From the NCBI GenBank assembly GCA_965226925.1, contig CBDDEN010000010.1, positions 496,001 to 560,000 of the forward strand: DNA of 64,000 bases. Direction: 5' to 3'. The DNA comes from CBDDCX01 sp965226925. GTDB taxonomy: Bacteria > Gemmatimonadota > Gemmatimonadetes > Longimicrobiales > Gaopeijiaceae. A program made the position numbers and the translations under genes. Of this stretch, positions 33,967-43,634 are shown in pieces. The number at the start of each line of letters is the position of its first letter. Position 1 is the first letter of the stretch. Under the pieces are notes generated by a model. The model saw only the letters and a program-made list of their open reading frames with translations, had not been told where the DNA came from and ran no database searches.

Positions 33967-36822
33967 TTGACCCCAAACGAGTTCATTGCGAAGTGGCACG
34001 CCTCGGAGTTGAAGGAGCGCTCTGCGGCGCAGGAGCACTTCATCGACCTGTGCCGGCTGCTCGGCGAACCCACGCCGGCCGAAGCCGACCCCAGGGGGGA
34101 CCACTACTGCTTCGAGCGCGGAGCACACAAGGACTCCGGCGGGGAGGGTTGGGCGGACGTGTGGAAGCGGCACTGCTTCGCCTGGGAGTACAAGGGGAAG
34201 CACGCCAACCTCGACGCCGCATTCGACCAGCTGAGGCAGTACGCCCTGGCGCTGGAGAACCCGCCGCTGTTGATCGTCTCGGACATGCACCGGTTCCGGA
34301 TCCGGACTAACTGGACGAACTCCGTGAGCAAGACGCTGGAGTTCGAGCTGGACGATCTGGTCGATGGCACCGTCCGGGACAAGCTCAAGTGGGCAATGTC
34401 CGACCCGGAGCGGCTGCGGCCGGGCGAGACCAGGCAGACGCTGACGGAACGCGCCGCGAAGACTTTTGCGCAATTGGCGCAATCGCTCCGAGACGAGGGC
34501 CACCCCCCGCAAGACGTGGCTCACTTTGTGAACCGCCTCGTGTTCTGCATGTTCGCCGAGGACGTGGGGCTGCTCCCCGACGACATGTTCACCCGCATGC
34601 TGAAACACGCGCGCCGTAAGCCCGAGGAGTTTGCGGCACTGGCGCGGAAACTGTTCGGCGCGATGTCCACCGGCGGCCGGGTGGGCTTCGAGGATGTGGA
34701 CTGGTTCAACGGTGGATTGTTTGAGGACGATGCAGCCCTCCCCTTGGACAAGAGCCAGATCGAGACGACCCTGAAGGCGTCCACGCTGGACTGGTCGAGC
34801 ATCGATCCGTCGATCCTGGGCACGCTGTTCGAGCGCGGCCTCGACCCCGACAAGCGCTCGCAGCTCGGGGCCCACTACACGGACCGGGACAAGATCATGC
34901 GGATCATCGATCCCGTGATCGTTCGCCCGTGGCTGGCTGAGTGGAAGAGCGCGAAAGCCCGGATCGCCAGCAGCCTCGAGCGCGCGAACGCAGCGAAATC
35001 AAAGGCTGCGGCGACGCGGCACCGCAGACAGGCGAAGAACTCGCTCGGCTCGTTTCTCGAACGGCTACGGAACTTCACCGTGCTCGACCCCGCCTGCGGC
35101 TCGGGCAACTTCCTCTACCTGGCGCTCCACGCCCTGCACGATCTGGAGCACCGTGTGCAGCTGGAAGCCGAGGCGATGGGGCTCGAGCGCGCCTTTCCCT
35201 CGGTCGGCCCGGCCAACGTGAAGGGGATCGAGTTGAACGCATACGCGGCGGAACTGGCGCGCGTATCGGTATGGATCGGCGAAATCCAATGGATGCGACG
35301 CAACGGATTTACTGGACTACGCAAGCCAATCCTCGACCCATTGGAAACGATTGAGTGCCGCGATGCGATTCTGACGTCCGCAGGTGGCGAGCCGGAGTGG
35401 CCCGAGACCGATGTCATTATCGGTAACCCACCGTTCCTGGGCGGCAAGCTGCTCATTACTAACCTCGGCGAGGAATACGTCTCAACCCTGTTCCAGGTGT
35501 ACGAGGGCCGGGTGCCCCGCGAGGCCGACCTGGTCTGCTACTGGTTCGTGAAGGCCGGAGAACACCTGGGCGGAGGGGCCTCGAAGCGGGTCGGCCTGGT
35601 CGCGACCAACTCCATCCGGGGTGGTGCGAACCGCCGTGCGCTGGAGAGAGCGACCGGCGGCAGACCGATCTTCGACGCCTGGAGCGACGAGCCGTGGTTG
35701 ATCGATGGCGCGGCCGTGCGCGTCTCGCTGGTGTGCTTCTCGCAGTCGGACTACGAACTCACGCCGGAGCGCCAGCTTGACGGCGAGACGGTGGACGACA
35801 TCTACTCCGATCTTACGGCGCGACGCGGCGGGGCCGGCGTCGATCTAACGAAGGCGCGGCGCCTCGCCCGGAACGCGGGCGTGGCCTTCATGGGCGACAC
35901 CAAGGGCGGTCCGTTCGACGTTCCGGGCAACCTCGCCAGGGAGTGGCTTCGGGAACCCGCCAACCCCAACGGTCGGCCCAACTCGGACGTGCTCACGCCG
36001 TGGATGAATGGCATGGCCATCACTCGACGCCCCGCCGACAAGTGGATTGTCGATTTCGGCGGGACGATGGAGCAGGAGGAAGCTGCCCTGTACGAGGCTC
36101 CCTTCCAGCACGCTCAGGAACACGTCTACCCGATGCGGCAGAGGAACCGCATCAAGGAGCACCGCCTTCACTGGTGGAGGCATCTTCGACCTAGGCAAGA
36201 CATGTGGGAAGCTCTGGACGGGCTGGCGCGGTACATCGTGACGCCGTGTGTCGCCAAGCATCGACTCTTCGCTTGGATCGATGCGCGTATTTGTCCCGAT
36301 CACGCGCTGATTGCCATCGCCCGCGATGACGACACCACGTTTGGGATCCTACACAGCCGGTTCCACGAGGTCTGGTCGCTCCGCAAAGGGACCAGCCTGG
36401 AGGACCGTCCGCGCTACACCCCCACCACCACCTTTGAAACCTTCCCCTTTCCGGAGGGACTGTCACCGGACGTGCCCGCGACCGACTACCTCACGGATCC
36501 ACGCGCCCAGGCCATCGCTTCTGCAACGCGTCGGCTCGTCGAACTCCGAGACCGCTGGCTCAACCCGCCCGAGTGGATGGAATGGGTCGAGGAACCCGTC
36601 CCCGGTTATCCTCCACGCCCGGTACCGCGTGACAAGAAGGCTGCGACAGCGGTCAAGAAGCGGACCCTGACCAACCTCTACAACGCCCGGCCGCAATGGC
36701 TCCTCGACGCTCACGCCCACCTTGACGCGGTGGTGGCCGCGGCGTACGGCTGGCCCAGCGAGATCACGGATGACACGGCGCTACGTAAGCTACTCGCCCG
36801 AAACCGCTCGGACGGTCCCTGA
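33967..36822 (+). CDS. Type IIL (MmeI-like) fused restriction endonuclease-methyltransferase
   Basis: About 951 residues, close to MmeI (919). The start is TTG at 33967, giving LTPNEFIAKWHASELKERSAAQEHF, the normal family N-terminus; frame upstream of this is unlike the family. The endonuclease part has the acidic/Lys cluster in CFAWEYKGKHANLDAAF. The adenine methyltransferase has motif I DPACGSGNFLYLAL and motif IV NPPF. The target-recognition and C-terminal regions follow (PFPEGLSPDVPATDYL, RTLTNLYNARPQWL). One polypeptide would both methylate and cut. The specificity cannot be read from sequence. No frame break is seen. Confidence 0.9.
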   Translation: MTPNEFIAKWHASELKERSAAQEHFIDLCRLLGEPTPAEADPRGDHYCFERGAHKDSGGEGWADVWKRHCFAWEYKGKHANLDAAFDQLRQYALALENPPLLIVSDMHRFRIRTNWTNSVSKTLEFELDDLVDGTVRDKLKWAMSDPERLRPGETRQTLTERAAKTFAQLAQSLRDEGHPPQDVAHFVNRLVFCMFAEDVGLLPDDMFTRMLKHARRKPEEFAALARKLFGAMSTGGRVGFEDVDWFNGGLFEDDAALPLDKSQIETTLKASTLDWSSIDPSILGTLFERGLDPDKRSQLGAHYTDRDKIMRIIDPVIVRPWLAEWKSAKARIASSLERANAAKSKAAATRHRRQAKNSLGSFLERLRNFTVLDPACGSGNFLYLALHALHDLEHRVQLEAEAMGLERAFPSVGPANVKGIELNAYAAELARVSVWIGEIQWMRRNGFTGLRKPILDPLETIECRDAILTSAGGEPEWPETDVIIGNPPFLGGKLLITNLGEEYVSTLFQVYEGRVPREADLVCYWFVKAGEHLGGGASKRVGLVATNSIRGGANRRALERATGGRPIFDAWSDEPWLIDGAAVRVSLVCFSQSDYELTPERQLDGETVDDIYSDLTARRGGAGVDLTKARRLARNAGVAFMGDTKGGPFDVPGNLAREWLREPANPNGRPNSDVLTPWMNGMAITRRPADKWIVDFGGTMEQEEAALYEAPFQHAQEHVYPMRQRNRIKEHRLHWWRHLRPRQDMWEALDGLARYIVTPCVAKHRLFAWIDARICPDHALIAIARDDDTTFGILHSRFHEVWSLRKGTSLEDRPRYTPTTTFETFPFPEGLSPDVPATDYLTDPRAQAIASATRRLVELRDRWLNPPEWMEWVEEPVPGYPPRPVPRDKKAATAVKKRTLTNLYNARPQWLLDAHAHLDAVVAAAYGWPSEITDDTALRKLLARNRSDGP

Positions 36823-37848
36823 CGGCAGGCACATCATCTCGGATACCAACAAGTGCCGAATCACCCCGAGGGCAGCGCTCGAAATCACCGAGGTCCAAGA
36901 TACGGTCGAAAGCTCGTGCGCCCTGGATGACTCGCAGAATGACGATGGGTGAACTCTGCCAGGCGAAGGAGCACGATCCAGTCGAATGCCCGCCACCACG
37001 GACTTCAATGAGGCCGGCGGCAAAGGACAGATGTGTGTCCGGAGGACGACGGGTCGGTATCGTTAGAGCTTGAGCGGTTCGCAGAGATGTACGACGGGCC
37101 ACTCGACTACTTCTTGCCAGACAGATCCCCTGGACCAGTAGACCTGGTAGATACTGGTAGTCGGGGCATTACCAGGTCAGAACTCCTGTCCCGTGCGGCT
37201 CCGGGGCCCCCTGGTAGTCGCCCGGGGGGAGAGGGGGAGGCCAGAGTCTGGCCCGGCGTTGGGCCTTTTCCCGCATTTGGAGTAAGCTCAGTGCTCCCTA
37301 AATGGGCACCAAGTATCCCGTGGGGGGGGGGGGCGAAGAGGAGGCGTGCTCGTGGAGAATCGGACGAGCCGCCGCACTCCGACTGCCGACCTGGAACCAT
37401 GAGAAGGGGCTTCAGACCACCGAAACCCCAAAATCGGGGCTCTCCCCCCAACATTTCTCCCATCACATATCCTGCGAGCCGCGTCGTGACGGGCTCTGCG
37501 CCGCGTGGAGAATGCGGCGTGCCCCAGGTCGATTCCTCTACTTTGGCCGTCGTGGGATATGCCGTGAAATCTGGCCACCTAGCAGTGTCGACCCGGACGG
37601 CTGATCCGCGCAGGCCTAAACAGCTATATTACCCGGTAGCGTCCCGGATACCACCGAACTCGCGCTGTTATCGGCCAAGATCGACTTCACCCTGACGTCG
37701 AGCCGCCGATAGAAAGGGCAGTACGTCGTTGTGCAGCACCGACGCCGACGCCTCGCAATGCCTGGAATTAATGCCAGAGCTGAGGCCATAAGGAGCTCTA
37801 GCGACTCATCATCATGTGTAGCCAGACCCTTGAGATGAGCCGCAAAGA
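36823..37848. other. 1-kb region without a supported gene
   Basis: The open frames here lack recognisable domains, good start sites or family resemblance. The stretch 37130-37220 contains several short CTGGTAG/CTACCAG-like repeats (CCTGGTAGATACTGGTAG and similar), and an uninterrupted run of G occurs near 37321-37332. It may be a decayed segment at the edge of the restriction module. Confidence 0.5.
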
Positions 37849-38439
37849 ATGATCTATTTCCTGCAGGGATTCGGTGTCTTTCTTGGGATGCTCGCAGGTA
37901 CGGGTGTCACAATTCTTGTGAAGACCTACTTCGCCAAACGAGCCGAGACTCAGCAGACTCAGAACCTGAGATTTGAGCTTGAATTGAACGTGGTTAAGAT
38001 CGATAAGTGGCTGAAAGATCTAACGGAATATCGTAACGCCGTGAACGGTGACTCTCTGCATCGCTGGTTCGGATACTTTGATTTTGGAAAGACTATTTTC
38101 GTTACGGCAAACGCAATGTTTTCCTCTGGCTTACTCTACAAGGCACTCGGTAAGGATGACATTGCTTCTCTTCAGGCGTTATTCCACGATCTATCTATAG
38201 AAGGAGAACGGTATATGAACGATAAACTCACCCAGCATAAACAATTGTTTTTGAGTTGCCGTGACCGCAAGGACATGAACGACTGGCTTCACACCCACAA
38301 GCCTCTGGCCGTGGGCGAGGCCGATTTCTGGGAGAAAGACCTTCGCAAACATCGCAAGACACTGCAAGACATCATTGGCAGGATAACACAGGAATCGAGT
38401 CTGAAATCTCCACTGGTGGGAAAACTGTTGGGACGCTGA
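37849..38439 (+). CDS. Membrane-anchored protein of unknown function
   Basis: A 196-residue protein with one N-terminal transmembrane helix (FLQGFGVFLGMLAGTGVTILV) followed by a long, mostly helical cytoplasmic part rich in Lys, Asp and Gln (RFELELNVVKIDKWLKDLTEYRN). The DNA is less GC-rich than the surroundings, suggesting transfer. Its last 30 bp overlap one copy of a 145-bp dispersed repeat. Proteins of this type occur in defence and mobile islands, but no function can be assigned. Confidence 0.6.
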   Translation: MIYFLQGFGVFLGMLAGTGVTILVKTYFAKRAETQQTQNLRFELELNVVKIDKWLKDLTEYRNAVNGDSLHRWFGYFDFGKTIFVTANAMFSSGLLYKALGKDDIASLQALFHDLSIEGERYMNDKLTQHKQLFLSCRDRKDMNDWLHTHKPLAVGEADFWEKDLRKHRKTLQDIIGRITQESSLKSPLVGKLLGR

Positions 38440-38555
38440 TGCCTTCCGCTATCTGCTGAGATCTTATCTCGTGCATTGCCCCTGGTCCCACAAGGCCACG
38501 TCCTTGCGGGGCTCGTCGGATCTGACCCGTCTTCGCAGCTCCTCGTTCCATGCCT
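38410..38555 (+). repeat. Dispersed 145-bp direct repeat, copy 1
   Basis: This copy matches 41454-41598 at roughly three-quarters of positions, with near-identity in the last 50 bp (ending CTCGTTCCATGCCT). It includes the hairpin-like segment around GTCCTTGCGGGGCTCG. It overlaps the 3' end of the preceding gene. Confidence 0.75.
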
Positions 38556-38579
38556 AGGGCTGGCGGCGCGACCACCACC

Positions 38580-38607
38580 CTTTGGGGATCGAGTCCCCCC
38601 GCCTCCG
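38580..38607 (+). other. Sequence resembling the 3' end of a tRNA-Ser (possible attachment-site remnant)
   Basis: GGGG-ATCGAGT-CCCC forms a T-arm-like hairpin and is followed by CCGCCTCCG, like a serine-tRNA acceptor strand. There is no matching 5' half or CCA, and position 54 is A and not T, so this is not a functional tRNA. Confidence 0.25.
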
Positions 38608-39157
38608 TCCCGTAACGACGGGCTTACTGCCCCATTCGACCCTGGCGCTGCCGCGGGCTCTCTTGGGGGGGGGAGGGCGAGGTGATCTATATCCTCGATA
38701 GGGACTGAACTACTCGTGTGTCTCGGAGGATTCAGGAGACGGAGGAGGAGGGTCAGAGGCGCGTTCGTGAATCGAGTCAAGGATATAACCCCGGGGGGTC
38801 ATCCGGGTTAGCTTGATGAGGATGATCGAGGCTTGCCTGAGCCCCATTTATCTCCCATCCGACTGCGGTCGACATCCCCTTGGATATCGCCTGCAGGCTG
38901 ACGCTCACCATGCGAGGCTCTGATGAAATGGTATTCACCCCTACTCCTCACTGGGCTGTTGCTCGCTCCCGCTACTCCTGCCGCTGGCCAGACCTCGTTG
39001 TCCCTGACGGGCGGCATTAACGTGGCGTCACTGGAGGTAGGCAGTAGTGAGCCACTGGTCCCGAATCTTCAGTCGGTCAGCAGAATGTCCATCGGCCTGG
39101 CCGCCACCATGCCGATACGGAACCTGTCAACGACAATGGGACACTCTACGGGATTAA

Positions 39158-40166
39158 TTAAAGAGCAATTTCCTGTGTGGAGAGGGGTGTGGTGGGAGGA
39201 TTGATCCAGACGGCCTCCGGGAGCGGTTTGGGTTTGGGAACGCCTCTGACGAAGCGTTCGGGATGGGTGGTCCATGCCGTGTTGAGCACGGTTGTCCTGC
39301 GGGCGATAACGTTGTCGGCGCGCCCGAAGTGCACTTGTTCGGGGGTCAGCATCGAGATGCCCCCGTGCCTGTGCTCGGCATTGTACCAACGGAAGAACGA
39401 TCGACAGAAGGTCTTGGCCTGGCCCTGGTCTCCGAACCGTCCGGGAAACGAGGGATGGTACTTCAAGGTCTTGAACTGAGCCTCGGAGAACGGATTGTCA
39501 TCCGAGACCTGAGGCCGGCTCAACGAGCGGGTCACGCCGAGGTCAGCGAGAAGTTGAGCGGTGCATTGGCTCGTCATTGGAGCTCCCCGATCCGAGTGCA
39601 GGGTCAGGACCCGGGGCTGGACGCCATGCTTCAGGCAGCTCTGCTGGATCAACCGGCCGGCCAGGGCCGAGTTCTCCCGGTCCGCCACCATCCAGCCCAC
39701 GACGTAGCGGCTGTAGATGTCCAGGATCACGTACAGGTAGTGAGTAGCTCCACTTCTTCGGCCCCAGCAGCCGCGTGATGTCCCAGGACCACACCTGGTT
39801 CGGCGCCGTGGCCATCAACTCGGGCTTCTTGTACTCGGGATGGGTGCGCTGCGCCCGGCGTTCCTGAACCGGCACCTCGGAGGCCAGAACACGATACATC
39901 GTGCGTTCGCTGCACAGGTAGACCTCTTCGTCGAGCAGCGTGGCCACCACCTCGGCGGGTGAGCGGTCCACGAACCGCTCCGAACACAGCGTGTCGAAGA
40001 CCTCGCCTCGTTCCGTCTCGCTCAATGCCCGGGCGGGCGTCGGGCGGGGCTGCCGTTGCCCGGTCGATGGGCCTCGACGACGGTACAACGTCGATCGGCA
40101 GACCTCGAGGGCCGCGCACGCCGGTTTTACACCGACGTGCTTAGCCAGCTCATCGGCCGCCTTCAA
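39158..40166 (-). pseudogene. IS3-family transposase OrfB, frameshifted
   Basis: The first frame gives the HTH_21-type start (VKPACAALEVCRSTLYRR) and the first catalytic Asp in VWSWDITRLLGPKKW. Near 39740 it shifts to a second frame with MILDIYSRYVVGW, the second Asp in LHSDRGAPMTS and the Glu in FSEAQFKTLKY. All catalytic residues are preserved but in two frames, so the element cannot move by itself unless the break is a sequence error. Confidence 0.8.
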
Positions 40167-40612
40167 GAGTTCGTCCCGTCGTCGAGGCTTATCCCCAGCA
40201 GCCCCGCAACTTTTCCCTGCACGTCGATGATCAGGTGTGCCTTCCTGAGCTCATCCTCGAGCCGAGCATTGCGGCGCTCCAGCTTGCGTACCTTCTCATC
40301 CAGAGGATTTCTCTCCGGCTTGCGGCCGCGTTTCTTCGACAGGGCCTTCAGCGACCCGCTATGCGCCGCCTTGCGCCACGTCGTCAGGTGCGACGAGTAC
40401 AGGCCCTCGCGCCGCAGGAGCTGGCCCACCTCGCCGGGCTCGGTGCACCGGTCCGCTTCTTCGACGATCCGCAGCTTGTACGACGGACTGAACCGCCGGC
40501 GTAGCGGCCTATCTACTACCTCCGGGTCCGCAGGAGCTGCCGCGCTTCGCTTGGCCCCCCCGGTTCGAGGGGCACTACCATTCTCTTCCATTCTCTCTCG
40601 CAATCCCAACAT
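40163..40612 (-). CDS. IS3-family transposase OrfA (helix-turn-helix)
   Basis: A 149-residue protein with an HTH (RRFSPSYKLRIVEEADRC, VGQLLRREGLYSSHLTTWRK) and a C-terminal leucine-zipper-like coiled coil (VRKLERRNARLEDELRKAHLII). It is the DNA-binding partner of OrfB. Its stop overlaps the OrfB start by four bases (TTGA). Confidence 0.88.
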   Translation of the reverse strand: MLGLRERMEENGSAPRTGGAKRSAAAPADPEVVDRPLRRRFSPSYKLRIVEEADRCTEPGEVGQLLRREGLYSSHLTTWRKAAHSGSLKALSKKRGRKPERNPLDEKVRKLERRNARLEDELRKAHLIIDVQGKVAGLLGISLDDGTNS

Positions 40613-41453
40613 GTTCGTTTTCTCTGCCTTCGCCCTACTCTAATTCTTTGCGTGCTCTGTGTCTCACGTACGTTGGCAGAGAGGGATATCGGAGCGGGTC
40701 GGGATCCAACTCGGCGGCGCCTACTCTCAGAAGGGAGGAAGTCTGGAGGTGCAAGAGGACGGCGCAACCATCGCGTCAGACATAGAGTTCGACTACATCG
40801 AACTGACAGCCCTGGCCAGGGTGGGACTGCCGCTGTCGGGGACCGGGTTTCCGCCCATCTGCTCGTCGGCCCGGCCTTTGCCTTCCAGTCATCCTGCCAA
40901 GTGGCTATCTCGGCTGGTCTGGGCACAGTCAGAATCACGAACACCGGCAGCTGTAGCGAGTTGGAGCTGGAGTCGAAAACCTACGATGCCGGACTCGCCG
41001 GGGGCGGAGGAATCGGAATCGGGTTGACCGACAAGGTGAAGGTAACCCTCGGCCTGCTCTACACCTATGGACTCTTCAACATCGACGATACCGGCGGTTC
41101 CGACACACTGAAGACCCGAGCTCTGACCCTCCGGGCCGGCCTCGACTTCCTGATCGGATAGAAGCCGGAGGACCACCAGGAAGCGCGGTCGCAGGATCGA
41201 AGTCGCCGCCGTCGCCCGGACCTGGAGCGAGCGCCTTCACGGCGACGGTTACTATTCCCCGCCTTATGGCTGTTTTGGACAACCCGGGGATCTGTTGTGT
41301 CACGAGAACCAGGCCCGTGGCGGCACCCGCGGCGGCCGAGATCAACAAGGGGGATCGGTGAGCACATCCACCACGGGGAGCCAGTGGTGAGTTTGAAGAG
41401 TCGGACAAGCAGGTACAGCGGTAGTGAGAGCTGATCGCCGGACCTCGCTATCC

Positions 41454-41598
41454 CAACTGTTGGGAGAACTGTTGGGACGTTGAGGCCTTGAGATATCTTC
41501 TGAGACCTGATCTTCCCTGAACCCAAGGTCTCCAGAGGCCCCGTCCTTGCGGGGCTCGTCGGCTCTGACCCGTCCTCGCAGCTCCTCGTTCCATGCCT
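41454..41598 (+). repeat. Dispersed 145-bp direct repeat, copy 2
   Basis: Same orientation as copy 1, about 3 kb away. Its right edge (CCATGCCT) abuts, without spacer, the truncated end of a response-regulator gene fragment, as expected for the end of an inserted or recombined unit. Confidence 0.75.
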
Positions 41599-41599
41599 T

Positions 41600-41818
41600 A
41601 TCCAGGCGTTGCGCGAGAAGGACCCGACCGCCGCCATCATCGCGGTCTCCGGAGTCGCCTCCACGAAGCTCGGCATCGCCAGGAACTACGGAGCGTGTGC
41701 GGCGCTCGAGAAGCCGGTGGACCCGGGGGAACTCCTCGACGCGCTCCAGGAGGTACTCTTGAATCGGGAGAAACCACAGGACGCCTCGGATGTCTGGGGG
41801 GGTGGCCACGCCTTCTAG
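41600..41818 (+). pseudogene. C-terminal fragment of a response-regulator receiver domain
   Basis: IQALREKDPTAAIIAVSG is followed by YGACAALEKPVDPGELLDAL, the last two strands and helix of a CheY-like receiver, including the conserved Lys in EKP. The phosphoacceptor Asp and everything upstream are missing, cut exactly at the edge of repeat copy 2. Confidence 0.7.
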
Positions 41819-41963
41819 GCGCCCCTCTTCTTCGGACTCGTCCGGATCCAAGGGAGTCCGGCGCGCACGGCTACCCCCCTGCCCCGCCCTCCACGCATCG
41901 TAGCGCATCCTGAGCGTCACCACCGGATTCGCGTTCTCCTCCGGCAGGATGTGCGGTGCATGG

Positions 41964-43628
41964 CTAACGGCTCTCCTCGTTTGAATCGAACGTCACGTCC
42001 CCGTTCATCACGGTCATGACCACCGTCAGGTCCAACAGCTCTCCGGGCGCCACGGCCCGCGGATCCTCTGCCAGCACCGTAAAGTCGGCGAAGCGCCCCA
42101 CGGTGAGCTGCCCGAGATCATCCTCCTGGAAGGTGGCGTACGCCGGTCCGGCACTCATGGACCACAACGCAGTCCCGATATCGACCGCCTGATCGGGATA
42201 CCACCCCTCCGCGGGCACCCCTTCCGAGCCACCAGCCCGGCCAGCGTAGCCCGGAGATCTCCCGAGTCCGATGCCGGAAAATCGGTTCCGGAGGCCAGGA
42301 CCGCTTCCGTGGCCAAGAGATCCTTGATGGGGAGCACCCAGAGCACGCGGGTTGACCCTACGCGGTCCTCGGCCCAGCGCCCGTACTTCCCCTACGAACA
42401 CGGGCTGCATCGAGGCCACAATGCCCATCGGAGCGAGGCGGGGCAGGTCGGCCGGCGCGATGATCGACGCATGCTCGAGGCTGTGGCGCTCGTTGGGCTC
42501 CACGCCGGCCCGTTCGAACGCGTCGAGCGCCCGGAGAACCGCCCGATCACCGATGACGTGCGGATTGACCTGGAAGCCCGCCTCCCGCGCGCGGCCGATC
42601 AACTCGTCCAAGTCCTCGTCGCTCATCTGCTCGAGGCCGATCTCTTCAGGCGCGTCGGAGTACGGCTCGTCGAGTTCGGCGCCCCGGGAACCCAGCGCTC
42701 CGTCCAGAATCACCTTGAAGCCCCGGATCACGAGCTTGCCGTCGCCCAGAATCTCAGGACCGCGTTGGAGATACTCCTCCACCGCCGCATCGCCGCGCGC
42801 CATGGCGTACACCCGCACCGGGAGTTTGCCGGCCTCCAGCAGCTCCTTGTAGATCGAGATCGACTCGAGGCTAGATCCGGCGTCGTGCACGCCGGTCAGA
42901 CCCCAGCGCGCGTACTGCTCCATCGCTCTCCGTACGCGCTGCTCGGCCGCATCAGGCGAGTCCGTGTCGGGTGTGACACGGTCGACCAGGCTTTGGGCGT
43001 TGTCAACCAGAATGCCCGTGGGCCGGTTCGAAGCGTCCCGGACGACACGACCTCCGGCGGGATCGACGGTAGCCGGAACGATCTCCGAGCGCTCGAGCAC
43101 CTTGGAGTTCACCCAGCTCGCGTGACCGTCGATGCGGCTAAGCGTCACCGTGTTGTCGGGGCTTACTGCGTCCAGATCGGCCGCGTTGGGAAAGACCGCG
43201 GGTCGGAAGAACCCCTCGTCCCACCCCCGCCCGAAGATCCACTGACCCGGCGGAGTCGAGGCGACCGCCTCGGCCACGAGCTCGACGATCTGCTCCTTGG
43301 TCATGGCCCGCACGTTGAGTCGCTCCAGGAGCCGACCGACACCGGACACGTGGACATGGGAATCGGCCCAGCCCGGCACCGCGACACCGCCGATCGCCAC
43401 GGTCCGAGTATCCGCACCAGCCAGGGCCTCCACCTCAGCCCGTGAGCCGGCGGCCACGATTCGTCCGCCGACAACCGCCAGGGCCTCTACCTCGGGCTGG
43501 GAGTCGTCGAGCGTAATGAAGCGGCCGGTGAAGATGGTGTCGGGCCGAGGCCCCACCGCTTCGCACGCAGTGAGCACCAGGACCGCCGCCACTACCAGGA
43601 CAGGCCATCGGTTGCGGGCATCAGACAT
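41964..43628 (-). pseudogene. YtcJ-like amidohydrolase lipoprotein with two compensating frameshifts
   Basis: About 555 codons. The lipoprotein leader ends VLVLTAC; then come VPGWADSHVHVSG (metal HxH), GFKVILDGALGSRGAEL and HSLEHASIIAP. Between about 42395 and 42215 the open frame is nonsense (EVRALGRGPRRVN and onward), while another frame of the same DNA gives the expected LWVLPIKDLLATEAVLASG and TDFPASDSGDLRATL. The original frame then resumes at PAEGWYPDQAVDIGTALW. A pair of opposite single-base changes thus scrambles about 60 residues, including the essential GTD motif. Both could be sequencing errors, in which case the gene is intact. Confidence 0.75.
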
Positions 43629-43634
43629 GTACAG

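Larger units (their letters stand above)
39118..40684 (-). mobile_element. IS3-family insertion sequence with damaged transposase
   Basis: The element is about 1567 bp. The ends share an imperfect inverted repeat (CTGTCAACGACAATGGGACAC against CTGCCAACGTACGTGAGACAC, outer bases less conserved). GATA flanks both sides (39114-39117, 40685-40688), a plausible 4-bp target duplication. Exact tips are uncertain by a few bases. It interrupts an outer-membrane protein gene. Confidence 0.8.
38923..41161 (+). pseudogene. Outer-membrane beta-barrel protein (PorT-like), split by IS3 and frameshifted
   Basis: The gene starts with a signal peptide (LLLTGLLLAPATPAAGQ) and TSLSLTGGINVASLEVG, then breaks at MPI. 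After the IS3 element it resumes as SERVGIQLGGAYSQKGG and continues to LPLSG. A one-base loss near 40840 shifts it to another frame (VSAHLLVGPAFAFQ, GLGTVRITNTGSC, VKVTLGLLYTYGLFN), ending LRAGLDFLIG. The reassembled protein is a small 8-stranded-type barrel of about 200-250 residues. Confidence 0.75.

Noticed and set aside
37033..37695. A 220-codon frame after the restriction gene
   Set aside because: Pro/Gly/Arg-rich low-complexity sequence running through a G homopolymer, without ribosome site or family resemblance.
38580..38607. An intact tRNA gene
   Set aside because: Only a T-arm-like and acceptor-like 3' part exists. No 5' acceptor, D-arm or anticodon arm could be drawn upstream.
27880..41600. 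A complete integrative conjugative element or prophage
   Set aside because: Only a broken replication gene and cargo are seen. No integrase, relaxase, capsid or matched attachment sites were found.
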